A DNA stretch of 39,169 bases from an uncultured Clostridia bacterium (lineage in GTDB: Bacteria > Bacillota > Clostridia > Lachnospirales > Bianqueaceae): NCBI GenBank assembly GCA_937892735.1, contig CALBGL010000131.1, positions 1-39,169 of the forward strand, in the 5' to 3' direction. Under the pieces are notes generated by a model, which searched no databases, was not told where the DNA came from, and worked only from the letters and a program-made list of their open reading frames with translations. Made by a program: the position numbers and the translations under genes. This document shows, in pieces, positions 24,012 to 33,329 of this stretch. Each line of letters starts with the position of its first letter. The first letter of the stretch is position 1.

Positions 24012-25040
24012 TCATGGCACGATGTATTTGCCGCCAGGAATCTTTTGAATTCCCTTGACCAGTAGTAGCGCGATCCCGTAGATCAGGAACGCTCCCAGGC
24101 ATCGCCACCACAGATCACTGGTATGAATTTCAAAATTACGGACTATTGTATTCATAATAAAGATATGAATCAAATAAATCCCAAAGCTTGCGCTTGCTAA
24201 GAATCGCATTCCCCCTTTCCACCGTGTTGTCTCTAAAGATAGCCTCTTCACCAGATATTTAATAAAGACAAACATCGCTGCGGAAAATACCACATCGGGC
24301 CAGTTCAGATACCCCCATGTCAATTTATTTAACGCTCCGTCTTCAAAAGAGGCCCAGACGGTATATCCATATCGGACCACCACGCCCAAGATTCCCAAAA
24401 CGTAGATTTCTATCCTGTACTTCTTGGGAATCTCGGTTACATGCAGTAAATACCCTAATACTGCATATAGAATATATCCTGCTGTCATCGGGAACTGCAG
24501 ACTCGGATTCCACGCGATACGCAGCACATTGCAGAGAAATGGAAGCAACGAATAGGTCGCGATTCCTGCTAACACCATATACCAGAGTGTTTTCTTATAC
24601 TCTGCCAGCCTGGACAATACAGGCATGCTCAAATACACCATAAATAACGGCGCGAAAAACCAATAGACACTTTCTATCTGCGTATTTAACAGCCTTTGTA
24701 CAAAATCTCGAAAACCGATCCATGCGATGTCCCCATTGCCATACTTGACCGCTGCCATGAACAATGTCCAAAATATAAATGGGATTCCCACACGAAGAAT
24801 CCTTCGCTTAAAGAATTCCCCCGTAGAGTATCTTTCCCGGTAATTCATCATAGTCGCGCCAGACAACATAAAGAACACGGGAACCGCCCAATAGGCCAGC
24901 GTTTCCACCACCATGCTCTGCACCCACGCAGAAGATCCGTCAAAGTTATGAACAATCCCATTACAATGCATCCCAACGACGCAGATACAAGCCAGAACAT
25001 TCAAGACGTCCAGGTATAGAATCGCTTTGCGCGAACCCAC
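24012..25040 (-). CDS. Membrane acyltransferase, acyltransferase-3 family
   Basis: This 342-residue integral membrane protein has about ten hydrophobic segments and matches the acyltransferase-3 (WecH/OafA-like) family: LDVLNVLACICVVGMHCNG with the conserved His near residue 24, AVPVFFMLSGATMMNYRE and RRILRVGIPFIFWT. Such enzymes add acetyl groups to extracellular polysaccharides. The start is GTG at 25040, chosen because GGAGG lies seven bases upstream, inside the end of the flippase gene. It is the last recognisable gene of the polysaccharide operon; no obvious terminator separates it from the wall-binding gene 83 bases further on. Confidence 0.9.
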   Translation of the reverse strand: MGSRKAILYLDVLNVLACICVVGMHCNGIVHNFDGSSAWVQSMVVETLAYWAVPVFFMLSGATMMNYRERYSTGEFFKRRILRVGIPFIFWTLFMAAVKYGNGDIAWIGFRDFVQRLLNTQIESVYWFFAPLFMVYLSMPVLSRLAEYKKTLWYMVLAGIATYSLLPFLCNVLRIAWNPSLQFPMTAGYILYAVLGYLLHVTEIPKKYRIEIYVLGILGVVVRYGYTVWASFEDGALNKLTWGYLNWPDVVFSAAMFVFIKYLVKRLSLETTRWKGGMRFLASASFGIYLIHIFIMNTIVRNFEIHTSDLWWRCLGAFLIYGIALLLVKGIQKIPGGKYIVP

Positions 25041-25044
25041 CGCT

Positions 25045-26490
25045 TTACCTCCTTCGCAGTACCGTCAGGATATCTTCCAACAAGACTGCTTCCCTCAGAA
25101 TAAACGCAACGCCGACGTACACCACGCCAAATACACAAGCCATGATTCCTATATGAACCAGAAGCATAGAAGTTTGGATCATCGATTGCAGATAATATAC
25201 AACAATCGACGCCGCTGCCGTCGCCAAAACGACTTTCCATATCTGGAGCCTGGGCATATCCCGCAGCACTTCTCTCAACATGACCATCTGCATGACCAGC
25301 ACCAATCCTTCTGCCGCCAAGGTACCAATCGCAGCCCCCGACGCGCCGTAGCTTGGAATCAGAATCACATTCAAGATCAGATCCAGCATTCCGCCTGCTA
25401 CGACAGATATCACAACCAGCCTCTCCTGCCCCATCGGCACCATGATCTGCAGTCCCAGCAGGTTGGTAACGCCAATAAACAAAAGCGTCGGCATGATGAT
25501 CTGCATAGGCCGCACCGCCGCCAGATACGCCTCACCGGAAAGGATCAGGATCACCTCTTCCGCAAACATCATGAAAAATACCATCAGCGGAATCGCCAGA
25601 AAGAAGACAATCCGCATCGCTTTGACAACGACTCGATAAAACTGTTCCCTGCGATCGCTCTGCACGTAATAGGATAGCCGGGGCAACAGCACGGCGCCCA
25701 GAGAGGTAACCAAACTGACCAGAATCTGCTTAACCTTGACCGCGGCATTATAATATCCCACTTCCGCGTCTCCCGCCATGAATCCCAGCATCACCGTATC
25801 CAGATTCGTATATACTGTCGTTGCGACCGTCATAGCAAAGAACATCATGGCTGCCTTGATATGCGGCATGAAATCATAATGAGGATATCTCTTGAAAAAG
25901 ATATACTTCCTAAGTCTAATAAAATTCAATACATAGGATCCGGACGACGCAACCAGCGTCATGACGGCATACATGGGATAATCCTCCTGATCTTTAATGC
26001 AGAAAAACATCAAGAAGATGGACAAAACCTTGAAAATCAGCGACCGAAACGTAATGTAGCTGTATTCTTCGATCGCCGAGTAAAACCAGTTGACTCCGAC
26101 GGCATTGAGCAGGATCCCCAGACTGGAAATCCAGATAATATCGCTGTCTTCTCGGAATCGATCCACCGTGCAAATGGAGATTCCCAAGCAAACATAACAG
26201 ATCAGAGTCAGCACCAGGTTGATAATCATGAGTTCCTGAACGACTTTGGAAAGCTTCTCCTTATCATCTCTCACCTGCGCGCACGCGCGAATGCCATAGG
26301 TGGGAACGCCCAGCATCGCAATCATGGTAAAATAGCTGATGACAGAGGTCGCGAATGTCACCTTCCCGATGCCTTCCGGCATCAGCACGCGAGATACATA
26401 CGGAAAGGTAATCAGAGGAAATACAAAGGAGGATGCTGTCAGGATAAAATTCATCAAAAAGTTAAATCGAATGGAATGCACCTGTCTCAT
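25045..26490 (-). CDS. Polysaccharide flippase, Wzx type
   Basis: This 481-residue protein has about 14 transmembrane segments without a soluble domain, as in the MVF/Wzx exporters that flip lipid-linked sugar units across the membrane. Family features include FPLITFPYVSRVL and PEGIGKVTFATSVISYF at the N-terminus and a basic DDKEKLSK loop. It sits between a GT2 gene and the acyltransferase gene with almost no gaps, which fits a repeat-unit assembly pathway with the polymerase two genes upstream. Confidence 0.93.
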   Translation of the reverse strand: MRQVHSIRFNFLMNFILTASSFVFPLITFPYVSRVLMPEGIGKVTFATSVISYFTMIAMLGVPTYGIRACAQVRDDKEKLSKVVQELMIINLVLTLICYVCLGISICTVDRFREDSDIIWISSLGILLNAVGVNWFYSAIEEYSYITFRSLIFKVLSIFLMFFCIKDQEDYPMYAVMTLVASSGSYVLNFIRLRKYIFFKRYPHYDFMPHIKAAMMFFAMTVATTVYTNLDTVMLGFMAGDAEVGYYNAAVKVKQILVSLVTSLGAVLLPRLSYYVQSDRREQFYRVVVKAMRIVFFLAIPLMVFFMMFAEEVILILSGEAYLAAVRPMQIIMPTLLFIGVTNLLGLQIMVPMGQERLVVISVVAGGMLDLILNVILIPSYGASGAAIGTLAAEGLVLVMQMVMLREVLRDMPRLQIWKVVLATAAASIVVYYLQSMIQTSMLLVHIGIMACVFGVVYVGVAFILREAVLLEDILTVLRRR

Positions 26491-26505
26491 ATCCGTTTCC
26501 TCGTT

Positions 26506-27492
26506 CTAGGATACGCCCAGCCTCTTGCGATGCAGCCATGAAAGAATCGAATATAACGTGAAACGAGACCAGATAAGAAGACGAAACGTTCTTACCTTCT
26601 CCAGCATCTGATATAAATCTTCGCTGGTATTCCGCGCTTCTTGAAGCATCTGCTTTGTCTTTTCCCGATATGTCCCGACATCCGTAAAAGACAAATAGAT
26701 GCTGAGCTGCATGCCTTCCATGATGGCGATTCTGCGCAGCATATAACTGCCGACTCGGCTATCCCAGCTATGTGTCCGATATTCTTCGAGCAGTCGGCTC
26801 AGCACCTTCTCATGCATAGCCACATTTTTCTGCAGGCTCTTCATATTCATACTCTGTGTCGATAGAGACACCCGATACATATAGATTGTCAGGTTCAAAA
26901 ATGCTACGGTCTGCACGTAAGGCACCGGCAAAAGCAAATATTCCAAATCAGTATAAAATCCATGATCCAACCGGACCTGATGCTCACGCAGCAGATCGGT
27001 TCGATACGTGACATGGTGCATATCCAGATGCAGATCACAGCAAGCCTCCTTCCACGGCAGGATTTTGCCCCATGGCTTTCCTTCAACCCGTCGCTCCTGC
27101 TTCTCTCCGCTGACATGATCCACACAGCAATAGTTCGTACATACCATATCCACATCGTGATTTTGTAAGAAACTTATATATTCTTTCAGATTCTCCGTCT
27201 GCACCCAATCATCTCCATCTACCATGCGGAAATACTTCCCACACGCATGGGCCAATCCGCTGTTGACAGTAGAACCCGGCCCTGCATTCTTCTGGCAGAT
27301 CAGACGAAAGGTCTGCGGATACTGCTCCTGATACTTCTTAACAATTTCTCGAGTGCTATCGGTAGACCCATCATCCGTGACGAGGACTTCGATCTGATCC
27401 AGAATCTCCGTATCCACAAACGAGTCTAAGCACTGGACGATAAAGTTCTCCACATTATACGCGGCTACCGATACGCTCAAAACTTTCTGCAT
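26506..27492 (-). CDS. Glycosyltransferase family 2
   Basis: This 328-residue GT-A enzyme has LSVSVAAYNVENFIVQCLDS at the start, VTDDGSTDST near residue 38, GPGSTVNSGL and the metal-binding VDGDDW around residue 95. It would transfer a nucleotide-activated sugar to the growing lipid-linked unit; donor and acceptor are unknown. The ATG follows GGAGAAAGTCAAC and lies 38 bases inside the upstream polymerase gene, an overlap that the ribosome site supports. Confidence 0.93.
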   Translation of the reverse strand: MQKVLSVSVAAYNVENFIVQCLDSFVDTEILDQIEVLVTDDGSTDSTREIVKKYQEQYPQTFRLICQKNAGPGSTVNSGLAHACGKYFRMVDGDDWVQTENLKEYISFLQNHDVDMVCTNYCCVDHVSGEKQERRVEGKPWGKILPWKEACCDLHLDMHHVTYRTDLLREHQVRLDHGFYTDLEYLLLPVPYVQTVAFLNLTIYMYRVSLSTQSMNMKSLQKNVAMHEKVLSRLLEEYRTHSWDSRVGSYMLRRIAIMEGMQLSIYLSFTDVGTYREKTKQMLQEARNTSEDLYQMLEKVRTFRLLIWSRFTLYSILSWLHRKRLGVS

Positions 27493-28960
27493 GTTGACTT
27501 TCTCCCTCCTCTACCGGCTCACTTGCCCGTTTCAACAGACGGCCTAACGAGAGCCAGAACATCGAAGACATCGGCGACGATACGTATATGATCTCTGTCA
27601 TCACGCATCCCGCCACTACAAGAATGGCCAAAATCGCAAACTGCGCAATATACACCGTACTTTCGCCATGCGCCTGGCTGCGTATCCGCGACCATCCCTT
27701 GATAATCCGAATCGCAAATACGATGCCTGCAGCGATAAAGAGGATTATGCCGACGGCCCCCTGCCCCACCAGAATATCAAAAAAGATATTGTGCATACTG
27801 GAAAACTTCATATGATCATTCGTAATCAAATACGAATTCGGCAGGTTCTGTTCCACATAGGCAAGCACATTTTCATGCCCGATTCCCAGGATCGGACTCT
27901 GCTGGAAGATCTCCAAAGCACTTTTCCATATATCAAATCGTCTGTTGGATATATCTTCCGTATAATCCTCTTCTCTGCCAATCAGCTCTTCCCCCGGCAA
28001 ATATCCCTCTGGAGGTCTCCCCTCCCACGGCAGATCCATTCCGCTGCCTTCCGGCCCCCCTGGTCTATTTTGCTCATACGCGGTATTCTCATGAATCATA
28101 ATCAGATTATACGCTTGCTGAATTCCTTCTACCGCAAACCACATCACGGCTGCCATCGCAACGGCTGCTAAGACCGCGATCCACTTCTTACGGTGCGGCC
28201 ATACATATAGCCAAACATAAACCGCAAGACCGACACAAATACAAAGATGGCCCGCTCTTGAATCTGAAAACGCAATATAGAGTAGCTCTAAAACCATATT
28301 GATCCATAGCAGCACACGCAGCCAGATCGGCTGATTCTTCCGGAGCAATCCCAGAGATAGAAGGATGGATACGCAGCACAGCAGCGCGCCGATGTTAGGA
28401 TCCCAATAGGCGCCATAAAGACGCCCCCATTTAAAGCCGATATAGTAGACAGGACCAGACTCCACAAAGAAAGTTTTCTCGTAGCCGATCAACAGAAAAT
28501 AAAAACTGCTGATGGTGAGAATCGCACCGCAAATCAGATAAAAATATGTCAGAATCCGATACTGACTCCGTCCATACTCGTTCGGCTCCTTGGCGCGATA
28601 GCAGTACAAAAGAAACATCAGAAAGACCATCCAGACCCACGTCCTGAGGTTGGAATACCATCCATATTGGAGATTGGCGATGGATGAGACGGCATAACTG
28701 ATACAAAACAGAACCAGAATACAGACATTGGCAGATACTGCATATTCTTTCCAGTGCCATAACCGGTAGAGCAGCAATATGCCTCCCAAGCCCAACGTGG
28801 GCCATAGCACAATCGAAATAATCGGCTTCCCAAAGGTCAGGGAACTCACCTGCAGAAACCCTACTGTCAGCATCCCCAGTTTTAATACCAGCTCGAGCCA
28901 CCAAATGACTCTGGTATGTTCTGTCTTCGTCATCCTCTCTCCCCCATCTTGTGTGTTCAT
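27455..28960 (-). CDS. O-antigen ligase/polymerase family membrane protein (Wzy/WaaL)
   Basis: This 501-residue membrane protein has about 11-12 transmembrane segments and one large extracytoplasmic loop (about residues 285-380) rich in Pro, Gly and Glu. The Wzy_C/WaaL family pattern NRRFDIWKSALEIFQQSPILGIG followed by HNIFFDILVGQGAVG is clear. In an operon with a flippase and several glycosyltransferases it is the probable repeat-unit polymerase. The first ATG (28960) lies three bases after the stop of the upstream GT4 gene; ATG at 28933 with GGGGGAGAG upstream is a good alternative start. Confidence 0.9.
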   Translation of the reverse strand: MNTQDGGERMTKTEHTRVIWWLELVLKLGMLTVGFLQVSSLTFGKPIISIVLWPTLGLGGILLLYRLWHWKEYAVSANVCILVLFCISYAVSSIANLQYGWYSNLRTWVWMVFLMFLLYCYRAKEPNEYGRSQYRILTYFYLICGAILTISSFYFLLIGYEKTFFVESGPVYYIGFKWGRLYGAYWDPNIGALLCCVSILLSLGLLRKNQPIWLRVLLWINMVLELLYIAFSDSRAGHLCICVGLAVYVWLYVWPHRKKWIAVLAAVAMAAVMWFAVEGIQQAYNLIMIHENTAYEQNRPGGPEGSGMDLPWEGRPPEGYLPGEELIGREEDYTEDISNRRFDIWKSALEIFQQSPILGIGHENVLAYVEQNLPNSYLITNDHMKFSSMHNIFFDILVGQGAVGIILFIAAGIVFAIRIIKGWSRIRSQAHGESTVYIAQFAILAILVVAGCVMTEIIYVSSPMSSMFWLSLGRLLKRASEPVEEGESQHAESFERIGSRV

Positions 28961-28963
28961 TGC

Positions 28964-30076
28964 CTACTTTCCTTCCAGCAGAAGCCGTAGTTTTCGGCAT
29001 TGCTCCTCTTGACTGTATTCCTTCATGACATCCTCATATTTCTGTATAGAAATCCGCTCATAAGGCCAACTCTCGAGAATCCGATCAGCCCACCTCTTTC
29101 CGCCATGATCAATGCTTTCCCACACGCACGCCTCTCCCAGCGCGCTTTCCCTTGTCAATCGATCACTCAGAATGATCTTGAGACCTGCGATCTGCGCTTC
29201 CAACGCGACGATTGGCTGCCCTTCAAACCGGGAGGGCAAGACAAAAATATCCATTGCCTGCATTAGATGGTTCACATCCTGCCGCACACCCAAAAACAGG
29301 ATCCGATCAGCCAATCCCATCTGCTTCGCCTTTTCCTTTACGGCTTCCCAGTCCTCCCCGGTTCCCACCGCAAGGAGCACCGCATCTGTACGTCGCTGAC
29401 ACACTTCTTTCATGATATCCAAAAGGAAAAAATTGTTTTTCGCATAGCAGTAATGGCCGACATGGCCAATGACCAGCTTGTCCTCCACCCCCAGCTGTTT
29501 GCGAACTTCCTTTCTAACTTCTTCATCATAGAGGAATCGATCCACATTGACCGTATTATGAATGACTTGGTAACGATCCGATTGTCTGACCTTTTTGGTA
29601 AACATCCATTCCCCCGCTTTTTGAGAACACGCCACGAAATCCGTACCCAAATACCCTAAGAAGAACCGCATACCGAAGTGAAGTAAAATACAGATCCAGC
29701 GCGCAAGCCGCTTCTCTTCATCCACATAGGAACTATGACTATGCAGAATCACCTTGGGAGTCTTTGCTCCCTTGGCCGCCCATGCCCCCACCGAGTTGAT
29801 CGCTACCGAAAAATTGAGATATATGGCATCGTAATTTCCTTCCTTTAGTATTCGTTTCGTCTCTCGATACTGACGAATCGGATGCTTAAGCGAGGAAATT
29901 TGATACAGACGAGAATGGTAAGGCGCCAGCTTCGTCTCCATCTCCTGCGTCCTATGCAATGTCAAGAAATCAATCTTCAGAGATTCCCCTCGCAGGTTCT
30001 CCAACATCCGCAGAAGATACTGATCTATGCCGCTGGTCTCCATTTCTGTCAAATATCCGACTAGAATGCGCGTCAT
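28964..30076 (-). CDS. Glycosyltransferase family 4
   Basis: The start MTRILVGYLTEME (ATG at 30076) follows GGGAGG; the longer frame adds 18 implausible residues. The 370-residue GT-B enzyme shows an N-terminal Rossmann domain (GIDQYLLRML) and a C-terminal GT4 domain with the signature IFVLPSRFEGQPIVALEAQ, in which the second Glu contacts the donor sugar. The segment LGYLGTDFVACSQKAGEW is typical of EpsF/CapM-like capsule enzymes. It forms part of the polysaccharide operon. Confidence 0.94.
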   Translation of the reverse strand: MTRILVGYLTEMETSGIDQYLLRMLENLRGESLKIDFLTLHRTQEMETKLAPYHSRLYQISSLKHPIRQYRETKRILKEGNYDAIYLNFSVAINSVGAWAAKGAKTPKVILHSHSSYVDEEKRLARWICILLHFGMRFFLGYLGTDFVACSQKAGEWMFTKKVRQSDRYQVIHNTVNVDRFLYDEEVRKEVRKQLGVEDKLVIGHVGHYCYAKNNFFLLDIMKEVCQRRTDAVLLAVGTGEDWEAVKEKAKQMGLADRILFLGVRQDVNHLMQAMDIFVLPSRFEGQPIVALEAQIAGLKIILSDRLTRESALGEACVWESIDHGGKRWADRILESWPYERISIQKYEDVMKEYSQEEQCRKLRLLLEGK

Positions 30077-30086
30077 CTCTACCTCC

Positions 30087-31157
30087 CTATCCTTTCGTCT
30101 TCTCTTTGATAAAGATCGTCCGAAAACCATGCTGTGCGATATACAAGCCTCTCCCCAGTCCTCTTAAAGCCAATGTCCAATGCTGATTTACGAGCAGCTG
30201 CACCAACCGATACACTTTCTTCCTCGTTCGGCACTTCACGCCCACTTCCTTATACAGAGAATCCGTATATCTCTTTCGGATCCAGGCGCTGCGCTCCCGG
30301 CCATTCATCCGCGCCCTTGGATCACAATTCCTCGCCAGGGCGGATATCATGTACCGCAGATAAATATTGCCCAAGATATTCTGTTCTCGATTCCCAAACA
30401 TCCGCCATTCCTTATATAATGACGTCATTTCCTGCACTCTTCTTCGGCTCAGTTCAAAATACTCGCTCACAAATGCGGCTGTCACGCTGTCCTGATTTCT
30501 TTTTTTATAACAATATCCCGCCTGTGCCAATGTCCCCATACTCTGGATCCGTTTGGCGTAGGCCAAATTAAAAAAGAAATCTTCATATAAAACGACATTT
30601 TCAAAAAAAACATGCCCTTCTTGGATGATCCGGGTTCGATATAGCTTATTCCACTGATATCCAAAGAGCGTCTTCTCCTCGAGTCCGATCATCGCCCGTC
30701 GGGCCTGCAGCGCTAGCGGATAGCATCGATCTTCCGGCAGAATTGTTCTTTCATGCTGCTTCTTCCCCTTTGGATCATAATACTCTTCTCGGAGACCCCA
30801 TACCACCCAATCCAGGTCATGTTGCTCCGCCAGCGTGACCGCGTTTTCCAAGATTGTAGGATTCACCGCGTCATCCGCATCCACAAAAGTCAAATATTGG
30901 CCGGCGGCCTGCCGAATTCCCTCGTTTCTGGCGGATCCGGCTCCCACATTTTCTTCTAATGCGATCACCCGAATCCGGGCATCCTTCCTGGCCATCGACT
31001 GGCAGATCCGCAGACTGCGATCCGCTGAACCATCATCGACCAAGAGCAGTTCCCATTCTGCATACGACTGCCCCAGCACGCTCCGAATGCTTTCCTCCAA
31101 ATAAGCCTCCGCGTTATATACAGGCATGATGATCGATACCCATGGTTTCTCTTTCAT
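30087..31157 (-). CDS. Glycosyltransferase family 2
   Basis: The ATG at 31157 (MKEKPWVSIIMPVYNAEAYL) is preferred because GGGAG is six bases upstream, while ATG at 31163 touches it. The 356-residue GT-A enzyme has LLLVDDGSADRSL, ENVGAGSARNEG and TFVDADD. Its C-terminal region (YKEWRMFGNREQN) is like other clostridial capsule GT2 proteins. It starts two bases after the preceding gene and is a sibling of it, sharing PVYxxExY, DDGSxDxS and GSARNEG/APSARNMA blocks. Confidence 0.93.
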   Translation of the reverse strand: MKEKPWVSIIMPVYNAEAYLEESIRSVLGQSYAEWELLLVDDGSADRSLRICQSMARKDARIRVIALEENVGAGSARNEGIRQAAGQYLTFVDADDAVNPTILENAVTLAEQHDLDWVVWGLREEYYDPKGKKQHERTILPEDRCYPLALQARRAMIGLEEKTLFGYQWNKLYRTRIIQEGHVFFENVVLYEDFFFNLAYAKRIQSMGTLAQAGYCYKKRNQDSVTAAFVSEYFELSRRRVQEMTSLYKEWRMFGNREQNILGNIYLRYMISALARNCDPRARMNGRERSAWIRKRYTDSLYKEVGVKCRTRKKVYRLVQLLVNQHWTLALRGLGRGLYIAQHGFRTIFIKEKTKG

Positions 31158-31159
31158 CG

Positions 31160-32218
31160 TCATCTCCCTGCCTTCAGCTTCGAGAACAGCTTCGTGTCCC
31201 GCGTCTTCACAAAAGATATGACCTTACATTCCCAATATAGAAGCGGTACACTCCGCAGCCGAACCGGTATCAGCATGCATTTCATATAGATGGAACGCGG
31301 TCTGGCCTTATGCAGACATCGTCTGACTCTCGGATTCTTCAACATCTTACGAATCTCCTGCTTCTTCTCCTTGGCGCTCTGCGTACAGCTGGGATTTGTC
31401 AGATTCTCCACGCAGCCAATGAAACGCTCAATATAACGCCTTGCCAGCATCTCTTGTGTCGCCTCATCCTGTATCCCCCATTTCTTATAGAGGGCAAGCA
31501 GCCATCCATGTTCCTCTTCTCGTTTCTCATACATATTGGGCCTGTAAGCTGCTGTCTCCGATTCCGCCCGTTTCCGGATGAAATGATAATACTGCCGGGA
31601 TGTGACCGTCACACGTTCAATCTCATCCACCACACTCAGATTAAACGGGAAATCATCCCAGAAGGTCTTGGGAAACTTCAAATGGTGCTCTTTCAGATAT
31701 TTAGACTCATACAATTTATTCCACGGCGTATACAGCAAATTCTTATCGAACAATCTGTACGAAGCCCTCCGAAACGACTGTGCGTCCGGATACACCGCGT
31801 CCTCCGTCACAAAATCGTCCGTACGGTATTCGCTCTCTGTGTAATACGTATCAATATAGAACCCGGCGACAACCAACTGCGCCTGATCCCGCTTCGCCAA
31901 CGCATACATCTCCGCAAGCATTGTTGCCTCCGCCCAGTCATCCGAGTCCATGAAGAACATATACTCGCCTGCTGCCCGCTCCATCGCCATGTTGCGCGCG
32001 CTCGGCGCTCCGCCGTTCTCCTTATGAATCACATGGATCCTTGGGTCCTTCGCCGCATATGCGTCACAGATCTGTCCGCTCTTATCCGGACTTCCATCAT
32101 CCACCGCCCAGAGTTCCCATTCTGTCAGCGTCTGTCGCTGGATGCTTTCAATGGCCCTGCCGACGTACTCTTCTACCTTATAAACCGGCATGATGACGCT
32201 GACCTTGACCGAACTCAT
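31160..32218 (-). CDS. Glycosyltransferase family 2
   Basis: The start MSSVKVSVIMPVYKVEEYV (ATG at 32218) follows GGGAGAGTGATTCT; the longer frame begins with TTG. The 352-residue GT-A enzyme shows WAVDDGSPDKS, ENGGAPSARN and FFMDSDDW with the DxD metal site. The C-terminal half has a YIERFIGCVENL helix like the next GT2. It lies four bases after glf in the operon. Confidence 0.93.
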   Translation of the reverse strand: MSSVKVSVIMPVYKVEEYVGRAIESIQRQTLTEWELWAVDDGSPDKSGQICDAYAAKDPRIHVIHKENGGAPSARNMAMERAAGEYMFFMDSDDWAEATMLAEMYALAKRDQAQLVVAGFYIDTYYTESEYRTDDFVTEDAVYPDAQSFRRASYRLFDKNLLYTPWNKLYESKYLKEHHLKFPKTFWDDFPFNLSVVDEIERVTVTSRQYYHFIRKRAESETAAYRPNMYEKREEEHGWLLALYKKWGIQDEATQEMLARRYIERFIGCVENLTNPSCTQSAKEKKQEIRKMLKNPRVRRCLHKARPRSIYMKCMLIPVRLRSVPLLYWECKVISFVKTRDTKLFSKLKAGR

Positions 32219-32222
32219 AGAA

Positions 32223-33329
32223 TCACTCTCCCTCAAACTCCTTAGAAACCGCCTCCAGGGCTGCCTCTATCACCTTGTCCATATCATAATATTTATAGGA
32301 TGCCAATCTTCCGCCGAAAAGAACCCCCGACTCCTTCTCGGCTAATTTCTGATACTGCGCGAGGATCTTCTGATTGGCTTCATCATTCACGGGATAGTAC
32401 GCTTCCATACCCTTCTCCCATTTTACCGGATATTCCCTAGTAATGACGGTTTTCTCCTGAGTGCCAAAATCAAAATGCTTATGTTCAATGATACGGGTAT
32501 AGGGCGTCTCTCTGTCCGTATAATTCATAACGGCTACCCCCTGATAGTTTTCCATGTCCAGACATTCCGTCTCGAAACGCAGGCTCCGGTACTCCAGCGG
32601 TCCGTAGACATAATCGAAATACGCGTCCAGCTGCCCCGTATACACCACTTTATCCGCCATCGGGCGATATGTCCCCCGCTCGGCCAGATAGTCCACGCCA
32701 CACTTCACCGGAATCCCTTTCAGCAGTCCATCCATAAGGACATTATACCCTCCGATAGGGATCCCCTGAAAGCGATCGTTAAAGTAGTTGTTATCATATG
32801 TATAGCGAACCGGTAAACGCTTGATAATAAAAGCCGGCAACTCACGACAAGGCTTCCCCCACTGCTTTTCCGTATACCCTTGGATCAGTTTATGATAAAT
32901 ATCTTGGCCGACCAGACGAATCGCCTGCTCCTCCAGATTGCGCGGCTCCCCCTGCGATACGCCCCGCTGCTCTTCAATCTTGGCCTTCGCCTGCTGCGGC
33001 GTCACGACACCCCAGAGCTTCGAAAATGTATTCATATTGAAAGGCATATCATAGATCTCGCCTTTAAAATTGGCCACGGGCATGTTCGTAAACCGATTCA
33101 TCTCACAAAACTGGCTGACGTATCCCCAAATCTTTGAATTACTAGTGTGAAAAATATGCGCACCATAGCGATGCACTAGGATTCCTTCGATCTCTTCGCA
33201 GTACACATTGCCACCTACGTGCTCTCTCTTCTCCAGAACCAGGCATTTCTTTCCCCGTTTGAATGCTTCATGGGCAAATACTGCTCCAAAAAGTCCACTG
33301 CCCACGATTAAATAATCATATGTGCTCAT
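32223..33329 (-). CDS. glf: UDP-galactopyranose mutase
   Basis: This 368-residue flavoenzyme converts UDP-galactopyranose to UDP-galactofuranose. The FAD-binding GSGLFGAVFAHE (residues 10-21) is followed by the family motifs HVGGNVYCEE, RYGAHIFHT, MPFNMNTF, EEQAIRLVGQDIY and YTEKQWGKP, and a conserved Arg- and Tyr-rich C-terminus. Length and motifs match the bacterial family from end to end. Its presence means that the polysaccharide of this operon probably contains galactofuranose. The start overlaps the sugar-transferase stop by four bases. Confidence 0.97.
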   Translation of the reverse strand: MSTYDYLIVGSGLFGAVFAHEAFKRGKKCLVLEKREHVGGNVYCEEIEGILVHRYGAHIFHTSNSKIWGYVSQFCEMNRFTNMPVANFKGEIYDMPFNMNTFSKLWGVVTPQQAKAKIEEQRGVSQGEPRNLEEQAIRLVGQDIYHKLIQGYTEKQWGKPCRELPAFIIKRLPVRYTYDNNYFNDRFQGIPIGGYNVLMDGLLKGIPVKCGVDYLAERGTYRPMADKVVYTGQLDAYFDYVYGPLEYRSLRFETECLDMENYQGVAVMNYTDRETPYTRIIEHKHFDFGTQEKTVITREYPVKWEKGMEAYYPVNDEANQKILAQYQKLAEKESGVLFGGRLASYKYYDMDKVIEAALEAVSKEFEGE